This document shows positions 1 to 11,295 of a stretch of 64,000 nucleotides of DNA, one piece after another (the first letter of the stretch is position 1; the number at the start of each line of letters is the position of its first letter). Source of the stretch: Bugula neritina (lineage: Eukaryota; Bryozoa; Gymnolaemata; Cheilostomatida; Bugulidae); the NCBI GenBank assembly GCA_964035545.1, contig OZ037768.1:233501-297500 (forward strand), given 5' to 3'. The notes under the pieces are model-generated. The model was not told where the DNA came from and did not search any database. It saw only the letters and a list, made by a program, of their open reading frames with translations. The translations under genes were made by a program, and so were the position numbers.

Positions 1-116
1 GTGAGGGGTAGTAGTTACCTTAACAGTGAGGGGTAGTAGTAGTTACCTTAACAGTGAGGACTAGTAGTAGTTACCTTAACAGTGAAGACTAGTAGTTGTT
101 ACCTTAACAGTGAGGA
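1..116 (-). repeat. 28-bp tandem array made of exon end plus 5' splice site
   Basis: Read on the minus strand, about four copies of a unit that joins the last exon bases CCTCACTGTTAAG to the donor GTAACTACTACTAGT. The first copy is the real exon end at 103. The array continues to the window edge. Confidence 0.85.
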
Positions 117-1551
117 CGTTTCTACGATTCCCCACTGAGGCGTTGAGTATTATCTGGGTGTAGTGGGTCGTTCTCTTCACTAAGATATCTGTTGTCTGAC
201 TGGCTGGTGATACCTCCTTATTGCTGGCCCCTAAACACCAGGACATGGAGCTGTATATCTACCCCAGTCTAGCACTAATTGGCATAAACTTGATTTAGAA
301 AAGTAAGTTATATTCAAATATCAAATTTCAAGAAATATGCAGCAATTGTGGATTTTCAACCATAGAAATGCCCTAAATTCAATAATTCAGACAGAACACA
401 GATCTTACCATGTCTAGTTTTATCAGACCCTGACTTTCTAGAGTTTTCAAGGGTAGGCTTGCTACTTCTAGAAGCTGATTTTCTAGAGTTTTCAAGGGTA
501 GGCTTGCTGCGTCTGGAAGTTGATTTCCTAGAGTTTTCAAGAGAAGGTTTGCTGCGTCTGGAAGTTGATTTCCTAGAGTTTTCAAGGGTAGGTTTGCTGC
601 GCCTGGAAGTTAACTGTTTGCTACGCCCGGAGGTTAATTTCCTTGAACTCACAAGTTTAGATTTTTTACGCTTGGAAACTGATTTTTTTGCAACTTCTCG
701 AACTGGTTTGCTGTGACTAGAGGTGACATAGTTGTTTAAATGAGATACTTTTGTAGGCCCCTGAGAAGCTGTTAGGTTGAGAGAACCAGCAGATGAGCTA
801 CGCGGGTTAGGATTGTCACCATAACAATTGTCAAGATGAGTTGACGTATTAGATGTGCTAAAAGGTGAACCCTGAGGAGAGGTTCCACTCAGAGAAGACC
901 TGAGGTGTCTATTATAAGGTTCCTGTGTAACACCCTGCGGTTGGATGTGTGAGGTGTTAGCTTTAGACTCTGCATGTGAAATATTCACATTAGTGTTTAC
1001 TGCTGGAATTCTAACAACTGAAAATATTAATATTCATTTAGAAACTTGTATATACAACTATTGATAGGCACACCAGCTTATATTCAACTCATATTCACCT
1101 ACTCATCAAAACACTAATACTCACCTAATTCAGCAGGTGCGTGCCTCAGTCTGTTAATACCCGGTTTTGATGCCAAGGGTCGCTCAACATTTTTTGCAGA
1201 ATGTTTTTTATCGAATGGCCACGTTAATTTAGAAGCATCGTCTAACATGCCGAATAACCTACGCCTGCCAGGCCTTCCTTCAACTCTACCAGATTCTTTA
1301 TGGCTGGACAAGGAAATTCCCCACAAGTGTTTATTAGGGAGAAGGTTATTTTCAGCTTCATCAACCAACCGCCGAAGTCTCTTGGTATCTCGCCGGTGGC
1401 TATTTTTGTTCCCTTTGTTCTGAGAATAGCTGAGGAATGAATTCTCTGTAGACTGGTGGAGTTTGCCTTCATCATTACATTTCTTACTCTCCTCCAACTC
1501 AAGCTCAACTCCGGGCTTCATTTCCCTGGCATCCACCCTTGTCCAATACAT
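103..1551 (-). CDS. Unrecognised basic Ser/Lys-rich protein, 5' part (runs off left edge)
   Basis: Three coding exons join in frame on the minus strand: 1125-1551 (phase 1 out), 409-1017 (phase 1 out) and 103-230 (phase 0 out). Donors are GTGAGT, GTAAGA and GTAACA; acceptors are TTTTCAG and TGTTTAG. The proposed start is the ATG at 1551 (MYWTRVDAREM), with an in-frame stop shortly upstream; an acceptor just before it cannot be excluded. The protein is rich in Lys, Arg and Ser. The second exon encodes four copies of a 15-residue repeat of the type SRRSKPTLENSRKST. The third exon ends NRRNVLTVK and its donor is the unit of the array at 1-116. I do not recognise the family and assign no function. 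The low-complexity basic composition would suit a nucleic-acid- or cytoskeleton-binding protein, but that is only a guess. Confidence 0.6.
425..605 (-). repeat. 45-bp in-frame coding repeat, four copies
   Basis: Period 45 bp (15 codons) inside the unrecognised basic protein. Each copy encodes SRxSKPxLENSRKSx. The copies differ at a few codons, mostly keeping Ser, Arg and Lys. Confidence 0.85.
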
Positions 1552-1569
1552 GTTACAGTTATTGAGCAA

Positions 1570-4500
1570 CTTGCTTGCAGTTTAAAAACATAATAGCAAG
1601 TCCAAGAATACATTACGCATTTCTGATAACCCAAGTCGTAGTAACTCATAACTGATAACTCATAGGAGTAATAGTACTGATACTTATAGTGATACTGATG
1701 GTAGTAATAGTACTGATACTTATAGTGATACTGATGGTAGTAATGGTACTGATACTTATAGTGACACCCATAATTATAATGGCTTCCTTAGCTGATGTAC
1801 AATTCTTAAAGTTAAAATTAAACTTTAAACTTGAACCGTTGAATTTAAGATTACAATTCAATCCCTATGACTTATGAGTATTACCACTAGTAGCTCATAA
1901 CTTATTATAAGTATAAGCATAAATATTAATATAACTATAAGGCATAAGCATAATAACAATCACTATTTCGTTGCGATTGTCTATTATGATTAAAATTGTG
2001 ATTGTGACTTGTCAATTGTCCTTGTGATGGTGATTCAGATGGAGATTGTCATACTCATTTGTCACAGTCACAGTGATAATCACGAATCAATACAATATCA
2101 ATATGAATAAGTATAACAACTTGAACTACATTTACAATAAGTATAAGTACAATAATGAACAAAACAATTGTGATTGTTTATTACCATTAATATTTATATT
2201 AGCATTAGTATTTATTACTATAACTATTGGCTATTACTGTATTAGTATTACTATTACTATTACTATTTGTATTACTATTAGTATTAGGCCTACTATAAGT
2301 ATAAGACTTAGTATTACTATTAAGTATTAGTATTTATTTAGTTTTACTATTAGAGTATTAGTATCACATTTAATGATTTAGGTTTACTATAACTATAGGC
2401 TAACCGCTAATCACTAATGTGAATGCCTATAGTAATAACTAACAGTAAAACCAACACTAACAGTAACAGTAACAGTAAATATAATACATTATACAATTCT
2501 TGCTCTGTAACACTAACTGTATTCAGTTTCTAAAGAGCTAGAGACAGAGAGGCTTAAAATATAACAATTTCTCTATTATCAGTATGCATGATCTTTTAAA
2601 AAAATGTAGTTCTATCACTTAAAATGAGGTGCGGGCAGAGGATTAAAAAGAATACATAATTGTAGTTATACTATCAGTATGAGTATCATAGCAGACCTGG
2701 CCGCGCTAGAAAATAGTATGTGCAGCAGTTGGCCTTGACCTTATAGAAGACGAGCTACTGAGTGCAGTAGTCGATGGGGTCCTCCTTTTGGAGCCCGGAC
2801 CATCGAACTCAGCTCAGTGGCCTAGACAATACAACTACTACACTCAGTGCTCCCGAATTCTATGCTGTATCTAGCGATTCTGTATCAGTACTCCAATTTT
2901 TAATAAAAGGGTTAGAGTTCATAGGTTTTATAAATCACGCTGTCTTCAATAGCATTATTCTTGCAATCCGTAATCAAAGGTACATAATATATGAGTTAAT
3001 TTTTTCTAATGTTGGAGCTATATCATTATCCTTTCACAGTTAGCGTTATAATTTATGACCTCAGCAATTAATTCGATTGGTTGTAGCGCCTAAATAATAA
3101 TAAATAATAATAATAACTTTTAATAGTGGCAATTAAAACGAAATCGCTTGAAGCAGCACCAAATTGGTGGTGACTGCGTGCAGTGGAAGAGTTCCGAGTT
3201 GGCGGTTTGCAGATTTGACAATGTTTGGAGATATTTTCAACACGAAAGCACTTTGCACTCTTTTAGCCCTTTTAGACGCATTCAGGCGCAGAAGCGGAAA
3301 ATTTCCTATATATCCCAAGATCTATAATTTTTGTTAATGTGGTTAGAATGATTATCGAAATGTAATAACTTCTTTTACTACATTTTCTATCTATAACTCA
3401 GGCTTTTCCTAATACTGTATGTTCTCTGCTACTACACCTGCCGGTTAAGCATGCAGTTCAGGAATATATAATATTATTATATGTAATAAATTAGGCTAGA
3501 TTTGGAAGTGTAAAGTATCCATTAGTTCATGCTCTCTGTACTTGAATTATTTATTCTGTGCAGCTCCCCCCCCCCCCCCCCCCACACACGATCAACTGCA
3601 GAATGCATCTTGTTTCAGTAGCTGTATCTTCTAGTTATAGCAGCAGCAAGTTGTTTATTGTTGGTAAGATTTACAATCATGAAGAAATCAATAGTTGACA
3701 GTAACCATTAAACATCCAGAGCAAAGCTGGAGTTATTATCAGTGAATCATTGCTGGATTATTAGCTGCAATCTACTGAGCTGTTCATGGCGCTGCGAAAT
3801 CAGTTAAATTTGATGTTGGATGTTATGTGTAAGTGAAACTATCTAGACAGTGTTTGGAGCTAATTGGATTGTATACCAGTGTAGTTAAGTAGGTGTAACT
3901 CAAGTCAATGTAACTCAAGTCAGTGTAACTCAAGTCAGTGTAACTCAAGTCAGCGTAACTCAAGTCAATGTAACTCAAGTCAGTGTAACTTGAACATATA
4001 GTGTAAAATTTCACTTAGATTTTATAAAAGTAAGAAAGTTTTGCATTGCTTTGATCTGTTTTGATTCTGGTCTCATACTTATGTTTAGTATAATATGTAA
4101 TAAATATTTTATTAATCTACTCTATATATTTCAATTTAATTCATTTTAATACAGTTTATTTTCTTTTCCCAATGCAAGTACTTTTCTAGTTTGCCACAAA
4201 CAAACTTGAGGTATTCTTTTTAAAAGAATTATTTTTACTCATAAAATTTAATTTAAAGAACCTGTTTATTAATCAAAGAGCCCACAGATTGCTATGTGTT
4301 AGGAATCTTATTATATACGAGAAGGGAGAGTGTAATATTCTTATTTATATATCACTTAGAAATATAACATGAAATCTAAATTACATGAAAACATAGCATA
4401 TTATTAATACTTGATTATTGGTCCCACAACATTATATGTTTGATATTATATCATTTGATCAGCAAACTGTGCAATGCATATGATATTCATACAAACGCAA

Positions 4501-4611
4501 GTAACAACTGTGAACTCATAAGTCATTTAGCCAAACTCGTGGCACCACAGTTGTGCAGAGTAAAGTGAACAGCAACTCCTACTAGTTGAGAGAAAGTAAC
4601 AGGGTATTCCA
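1570..4611. other. Noncoding AT-rich stretch between two minus-strand genes
   Basis: I see no convincing exon. It holds a 36-bp repeat at 1673-1768, an (ATT/AGT)-rich low-complexity zone at 2200-2345, a run of about 17 C at 3567-3583, and a 15-bp array at 3892-3988 built on GTAACTCAAGTCAGT (about seven copies). Open frames at 2774-3043 and 3133-3318 lack splice context or family resemblance. Confidence 0.6.
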
Positions 4612-4746
4612 CAGGAGAAGGGGCTGGGGGTGGAGTAGGGGCTGGGGGTGGAGAAGGGGCTGGGGGTGGAGAAGGGGCTGGGGGTGGAGAAGGGGCTGGG
4701 GGTGGAGTAGGGGCTGGGGGTGGAGAAGGGGCTGGGGTGGAGTAGG
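4612..4746 (-). repeat. 18-bp G-rich array in the 3' region of the membrane-protein gene
   Basis: About eight copies of GGAGAAGGGGCTGGGGGT, downstream of the stop codon at 4853 on the minus strand. It would read as Pro-Ala-rich peptide but lies after the stop, so it is probably 3' UTR or flank. Confidence 0.75.
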
Positions 4747-4852
4747 GTAAATACAAGCTGCTGTCACAGTCATGGCAGCATATTTGCAATAGATTGCATA
4801 GAATATATAATGTATATTAATAGTCAACTTGTATATCTGTGACTGACTCATG

Positions 4853-7800
4853 TCAAGCTGCAAAGTCTTCAATGACCTCTCTTTGATGCTGAACTTTCTC
4901 GTAGACATCAATGTCTGAGACTGACTCTGTGAGGTCATCAATACACGTGACTGGAAGGTCACGCTCCACGTCTGCGGTGCGGTTGTGAGAGGTCAGTGTA
5001 GAGCTGTTCTGGTAGAGCTCATTGTTCAACAGTTCAGTTGCGCCACTTTCAGACATAGGTGGATCTTGCTCCGGCATTCTGTCCAGACTCCCTCCAGTCA
5101 CACGTGTTAGCTCGTGTTCTACTGTATGGACGGGGACGTCTATTTGCACCTCCTCCGTTTGAGCTAGCATTCCTTCATTGTTAAAGCTAACACCAGGGTT
5201 GACGTGAGCGTCAGTGAATTTCTGACCTTGCCTTGACGGGCGAGTGGCGTCTGCTATAGAGAAGTGGGCGTAGTCTATGCTCAGTCTGGATCCACTCGTG
5301 TCACTCCCTAACTTCTCTTTCCTCTGGAAGAATCTTCTAAGTGGAGACAACTTCGTGGAAGCGGATTGGAGGAGTGTGTGAGTCTGGCTAGGCACGCTCT
5401 TTAGACCCTGACTGGCGGTAGAGAGCTTAGCTTGGTGAGTCTTGAAGAGCTGTGGTTGGTGCTGGTGCACCTACGTACACGAGGACACAACTCAGTGGAC
5501 TTACAATACCATATCTACAGTCTAGCGCTGTATCCTTCTACTCTCTATACTACAAACTATTAGAGTCACATCAGCTCACATGTAGTATATATATTTAGTT
5601 ATACTTGCCTTCAGTTGTCTAACATTCTGTGACTCAAACTCATTGAGAACTCGAGATATCATCTCCGTATTATAACTGGTGGTGGCTATACTTGGAGAAC
5701 TCGACTTGCCTTTTCCACTGTCTCGGGACATCGTAGAATCTGCAGAACGTTTGCTGTCCTAAAATTATGCTTAATATATTATATTATTTTCAATATACAC
5801 TGTAGGGTTTGTGCCTGCTTGCTAAAGCAGTGTCAATACCATACTTTCTTGTAATCTTATAGTTTATCATGACTCACAGTACAGTACTACATAGTCTATC
5901 ATGACTCATACTACAGTACAGTACTACATAGTCTATCATGACTCATACTACAGTACAGTACTACATAGTCTATCATGACTCATACTACAGTACAATACTA
6001 CATAGTCTATCATGACTCATACTACAGTACAATACTACATAGTCTATCATGACTCATACTACAGCACTACATAGTCTATCATGACTCATACTGCAGTACA
6101 GTACTACATAGTCTATCATGACTCATACTGCAGTACAATACTACATAGTCTATCATGAGTCATACTACAGTACAGTACTACATAGTCTATCATGACTCAT
6201 ACTGCAGTACAATACTACATAGTCTATCATGAGTCATACTACAGTACAGTACTACATAGTCTATCATGACTCATACTGCAGCACTACATAGTAACATGTC
6301 TCTATCATGACTCAAGTATGAAATTTACTGTAAAAAGCATTATAATGATACAAAAAGTAAAACGTTACTATAACTTTATTATGCGTCTTGTAACAGGTTT
6401 TTTATCCAACTTGTTAAACCCTGCAAGTTATATGCAAGTTTTGCACTAGAAGTAATTGATATCTTTCTCTTAACTTGTGATTGGTGGAATGCCACTCAAC
6501 TCATATGCTGGGTAAAAGAGGTTAATACAGGAGAACCGATACACCACGTTTTTCATATCACTAACCGTAGGGTTTCTTTCACTGAAGGTAAAGTTGCTGC
6601 TAACATTGAAGTCTCCAAGTGACAAGCTCCTAAAGGAAATCAACACACACTGATACTCGCATCAAAATTGAAAACAAAAATGTGATAAAATAGAAGTAGA
6701 ATAAAAGAGTACAATAGTTTGCTGCGAGTTAGAGCGTCTTCCATTACCTCGTCACTCTGCGAGTTGGATTCTTCCTCGTGCTGTTGATACTCGACTGCCT
6801 TTCCACTCGCTTCACTTTCAAACTCTTCTGAGTTTCAGCTGACTTGCTGCACCTCAACATGACGGCAGCAACAGCCACTACGGCAGCAACCACTGCTAGG
6901 AAGACGATTCCCGCTATCACATAAGGAAGGTGTGTCTGCGCTAACCTAACCCTCTGGGTTGTGGTGTAACTAGGCAAAGTTTTCACTGTCTCTTCCACAT
7001 CTTCTGTTACTATGTAATAATATATTCATCTAGATAACTCGTATACTATGCTAAAATTTATTCAAAACCTTTTAACCGAAAATATTGCTGAAAATGCTGT
7101 AAGTTTCTGACAATTAACCTTCATTTTTATCTGACCTTAATAAGAATAAAGGTGACTTATTACAATAATATACTCTCACTAAGATTCTAAGGTAACAGTG
7201 AAGTTATAAACAATATATTAGACTGCATTTCAGCTGCGTGTAAGTCACATGAGCTATTGCCATACGCTAGTCAATGAGATCTAATAACAATGCACCTCTC
7301 TGGAATCCGTGTATCTTGAGAGGGAGACACAGGCTAATAGACTGAGAGTCACAGGCAAAGTTCACTGCAAGTACTCGGCCAGCAATAGCAGAAGCCCCGT
7401 CAGCTTTACCAGATTCTGAGCTAACTTCACTGAACTGTAACAAAGTTCATTCTATTTATATACATGCAATGATCTCTACTCCATATACACTCTGATCTCT
7501 ATATAAATATACACTGTAGTATATGTGATTAGACCCACCTCGAGGTAGGTTCTGTTTGTTTTGAGGTGAGTAAAAGCGGTGAGTCGAGGTGAGTCTAGCT
7601 CAGCGTACCCGGCAACTGTTTCATACTGCGTGGACACTACAACCGGCTGTGGGCAGTTCAACAGTTCGGCTACAGAAGTTCCGGTTTGCTTCTCCATCAC
7701 TTTGAGAGAAAGAATAAATAATGGAGATATACAGGTCACCTGGTAACTTAGTATATAAGTGGTGGGGGAGAAGTAAACAATTAATTTACCTGGTAACTTA

Positions 7801-8736
7801 GGAGTGACGGAGAGAGTGGAAGATAGTAGAATGGTGAATATTCCATGATCTGTCCCTGCTCTGTCTGATAGGGTGAGGTTGTTGCAATCTGCAGTGATTA
7901 TAATAACAGATACCTGTAGGTAGTGTCAACTTGTGAGTATATTTACAAGAAGCAATTGACGGCTCTCTAGCATATGTCACAAGGTGCATTGAATGCTCCA
8001 GCCTATCTAAGAGGCACCTGCTTTCACCAGAACTTACTTGACAGTGTCTTTATTATGAGCTGTCAGACTGTAAGGTTGTCATCTTATTTAAAGAGCACCT
8101 GCACTGGTATCTGAGTATACTAACTGAACCTACCTGACAGTTCTCTGACACATGCCATCAGGTGGACAGAGAAAGTTGGCCTGTCTAAAGGGCACCTGCA
8201 CTGACACGAATTAGCTGTCACATCTTCAGCATTATATTTCTCACTGCAGTCTTTACTTCTGCAAACTGCATTAGCGGTGAACCTGCAAATTCATAGCAAA
8301 GAGTTGAGTAGAATCTGACAGGAGTTGGTTCCCTCAGTTTCCTTGTTTCCCTCAGTTTACTGTATATTAGTGTCAGCACACATCAGGGGAAGGTAACTCT
8401 AAGAAACTATAATATAGTATCAGAACTTAGTATTATAAAGATAGACTCTAAAAACAATAACTGATTTCAAATTCTATGAAAGGGAGATTGTTGAAAAATT
8501 GATGCTTTTTCAGAAGACTTTGATACTCAATAAAAACTTGGCAAACTTTAAAAACATGATTGGCTTCTCCAAGTAAAAGCTTCTATAAAATGAGTCAATC
8601 ATTTGAATTTATACAAGTGGCACAGAGAGTAACAGTCTTACCTGTCAGAGTCCAGCCCACTTGTCCTCTGAATAACCAGTTCGGCAGCACTAACGGCAGC
8701 ATACAGAGTAACTCCTAGCATCAGATGTAATTTCAT
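4853..8736 (-). CDS. Type I membrane protein with Cys-rich ectodomain and Ser-rich tail (unrecognised)
   Basis: Exons by eye: 8642-8736, 8134-8282, a possible 20-nt micro-exon 7947-7966, 7790-7913, 7539-7699, 7296-7434, 6748-7003, 6566-6629, 5609-5758 and 4853-5470. Exon 1 encodes a signal peptide (MKLHLMLGVTLYAAVSA). Exon 2 has a Cys cluster ending CQCRC, then a lone Cys in HLMACVREL. Exons at 7790, 7539 and 7296 carry more Cys and an N-glycosylation site (NRTYLE). Exon 6748-7003 holds one membrane span (LPYVIAGIVFLAVVAAVVAV) followed by a basic stop-transfer segment. The tail, about 330 residues, is Ser/Thr-rich and ends VIEDFAA. All phases agree except between exon 2 and exon 7790-7913, where a piece of length 2 mod 3 is missing; the micro-exon would fit. 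Intron 5471-5608 has a GC donor (CTGAAG|GCAAGT). If the GTTAGT donor at 6565 is skipped, the protein would end early at 6470. Insect Shavenoid-like receptors have a comparable plan, but I cannot confirm homology. Confidence 0.68.
5868..6305. repeat. 37-bp intronic tandem array
   Basis: About eleven copies of a 37-bp unit containing CATAGTCTATCATGACTCAT, with some short copies. It lies in the intron between exons 6566-6629 and 5609-5758 of the membrane-protein gene. Confidence 0.85.
7735..7803 (-). repeat. Two-copy duplication of a 5' splice junction
   Basis: On the minus strand, CTAAGTTACCAGGT occurs at the true end of exon 7790-7913 and again about 50 bp downstream. Each copy carries an AG|GT junction. 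The 50-bp offset means the second donor would change frame. Confidence 0.7.
7970..8230 (-). repeat. Degenerate ~80-bp triplication of an exon-intron junction
   Basis: Three diverged copies share AGCAGGTGC-YYYTTA and end in (A)CTGTCA(A/G)GTARGTTC. The first is the real end of exon 8134-8282. The second has stops in frame. The third lies just upstream of the possible micro-exon. They look like a decayed tandem array of exon end plus donor. Confidence 0.55.
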
Positions 8737-9051
8737 CTTACATCTAAACTGTGTATAACATACACTGTGTTGACAAACAGGCATTCGTGTTAGACAGGAT
8801 TAATTACCATGTTACAGGAGTCAATGTTGTAACAGTAACTATTAATAAACAAATACTCCACTTCACCCTCACCTGCTGTCAGTTGCCGTAATGAACCGAC
8901 TTTGATGTCACTTTGTCCTTCTGCTGAATCAATGCAGTGTGTCATGTTTAATGATTTGGGAATCACATTGTATTGTTTATATGCATTCAGCTAATTATTG
9001 ATTTATATGTTCAATAATATTGTCTGTGATGTTAATAACTGAAGCATGTCT

Positions 9052-9222
9052 AGTAACTTACCCTTTGTTTAGTAACTTACCCTTTGTATAGTAACTTACC
9101 TTTGTCTGGTAACTTACCCTTTGTCTAGTAACTTACCTTTGTCTGGTAACTTACCCTTTGTCTAGTAACTTACCCTTTGTCTGGTAACTTACCCTTTGTC
9201 TGGTAACTTACTTTTATCTAGC
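9052..9222 (-). repeat. ~20-bp donor-like array upstream of the membrane-protein gene
   Basis: On the minus strand the unit is GTAAGTTACCAGACAAAGG, about nine copies. Each contains a strong donor (AAAGG|GTAAGT) and an acceptor-like TACCAG. The strand matches the gene that starts at 8736, so it may mark a 5' UTR intron. Confidence 0.8.
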
Positions 9223-10208
9223 AAACTTTGTGAATAGAATGTTCAACACACGAGGCTGGAAGTTGGCACTAAAACCATTCAAAGCAAGCACAAGAGGTAG
9301 AAGATTGTAAAGCGACAAAAATACACTGAACAAGCACACAGCTGCTACTGTAAAGCTGGTATTGCAAGGCTGGTAAACTGTGTAGTGTATTGTTTAAATA
9401 GCATACGCTATAACCACTAAGTATAAATAAAATCTTAGCATTTTCTGTTGTTACATTTTAACTGCAAAATATTTTTTACATGCTTGCTTCGCTTTAAAAT
9501 AGTCATCATATTTATTTATTTTAAGATTTTTATAATATAGATAATACAGTAATACCCTGAATGTACCTGATTGTATTGTAGGCTATATAGCTATATTTGG
9601 CATATGCAAAATGCATTCCAATATTAATTTCAATTCTATAAATAAACACTTAAAGGCTAATAATGCAAGTACATTATATAACTTGAAAATTCTTGCTTTG
9701 TGTTTAAAATCCACAAATAAACTTTTCATTCCAAAATGTTACATAACTTTTTCTAGTTTCAATAAAGCTACTAATGCTTAGATATTAGCCGCAGAGTAAA
9801 ATGCTTATTTGATAGAGAAATAATGGGTGTAGCACTTTCAAGGGGCACAGTATGTATGTCTTACAGATGAGGTTGTTATCAATAGATAGATAGATCATAC
9901 AATGTGCAATATTCTGTCATACCTAAAGAGTATTCCCAGTAATTTTACTATTTTAATAATATGCCAACTCCTACTGTTTGTTGACATCTACACACTATTT
10001 TACTCTCCACACTCCAATTATTACTGAAGAAGAATACTCAAACATATTATAGTAAAGTGCTGCACTAATGCTGGGGAGACAACTTCAACAGCTACTCAGA
10101 CAAAGCTTGTTTATCACTCAAAGTGACCATATATCATGCATACCAGCACAAAAAGCAAACAACACTGCAAATTACTTTAAACTACAAATTCATTTTTTAT
10201 CTGTGACG

Positions 10209-10410
10209 GCTTGAGTGCTAGCAGGTAAAATACTGATACTTGCAGGTAAAATACTGATCATACTTGCAGGTAAAATACTGATACTTGCAGGTAAACTACT
10301 GGTACTTGCAGGTAAACTACTGATACTTGCAGGTAAAATACTGATACTTGCAGGTAAACTACTGGTACTTGCAGGTAAACTACTGATAGTTGCAGGTAAA
10401 ATACCGATAC
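10209..10410 (+). repeat. 20-bp array with acceptor/donor junctions
   Basis: About ten copies of TACTTGCAGGTAAAATACTG. Each unit places TTGCAG directly before GTAAAA. The open frames here on both strands are repeat artefacts. Confidence 0.85.
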
Positions 10411-10624
10411 TCATAAATCCTTATGAAAGCAATTTTTATTATAAATTCAAATTCAAATTGAAAAGGGGAGTTCAATGAACAATTTGACTTAATAATTTTG
10501 TCAAGAATTTCCTTGAATAAAAGACTGCAGAATAGTGAAAAATAGATGTTTGTGTAATTGTTTGCTCTGTGGAGTTACATAACATAGCTGACCGGTAGAT
10601 ATTACACCATCTGTCAGCAGGAGT

Positions 10625-11295
10625 ACACTATACTGTCAACAGATGAGATGTAGTGTAGCTCATACTATATTGTCAACAAGTGAGATGTAGTATATATCAT
10701 ACTATACTGTCAACAGATGAGATGTAGTATAGCTCATACTATACTGTCAACAGATGAGATGTAGTATATATCATACTATACTGTCAACAGATGAGATGTA
10801 GTATATATCATACTATACTGTCAACAGATGAGGTGTAGTATATATCATACTATACTGTCAACAGATGAGATGTAGTATAGCTCATACTATACTGTCAACA
10901 GATGAGATGTAGTATATATCATACTATACTGTCAACAGATGAGATGTAGTATAGCTCATACTATACTGTCAACAGATGAGATGTAGTATATATCATACTA
11001 TACTGTCAACAGATGAGATGTAGTATAGCTCATACTATACTGTCAACAGATGAGATGTAGTATATATCATACTATACTGTCAACAGATGAGATGTAGTAT
11101 AGCTCATACTACACTGTCAACAGATAAGGTGTAGTATATATCATACTATACTGTCAACAGATGAGATGTAGTATATATCATACTATACTGTCAACAGATG
11201 AGATGTAGTATATATCATACTATACTGTCAACAGATAAGGTGTAGTATATATCATACTATACTGTCAACAGATGAGATGTAGTATAATAGCTCAT
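10625..11295 (+). repeat. 37-bp tandem array, about 18 copies
   Basis: The unit contains CTGTCAACAGATGAGATGTA and a TATATATCATACTATA segment. It is very homogeneous, differing mainly by ATATATC versus ATAGCTC. Confidence 0.9.

Noticed and set aside
2774-3318. Short ORFs that might be missing exons of the left-edge gene
   Set aside because: No acceptor and donor pair with a matching phase was found, and the peptides show no clear similarity to the neighbouring exons.
4523-4789. Pro-rich protein on the minus strand
   Set aside because: It lies after the stop codon of the membrane-protein gene, and the Pro-Ala peptide is just the 18-bp repeat.
6470-6565. Reading exon 6566-6629 through to a stop at 6470 as the C-terminus
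   Set aside because: The GTTAGT donor at 6565 gives phase 0, matching the next well-supported exon at 5609-5758; kept only as an alternative isoform.
10625-11295. CRISPR-like appearance of the 37-bp array
   Set aside because: There are no unique spacers between repeats; it is a head-to-tail minisatellite in a eukaryotic genome.
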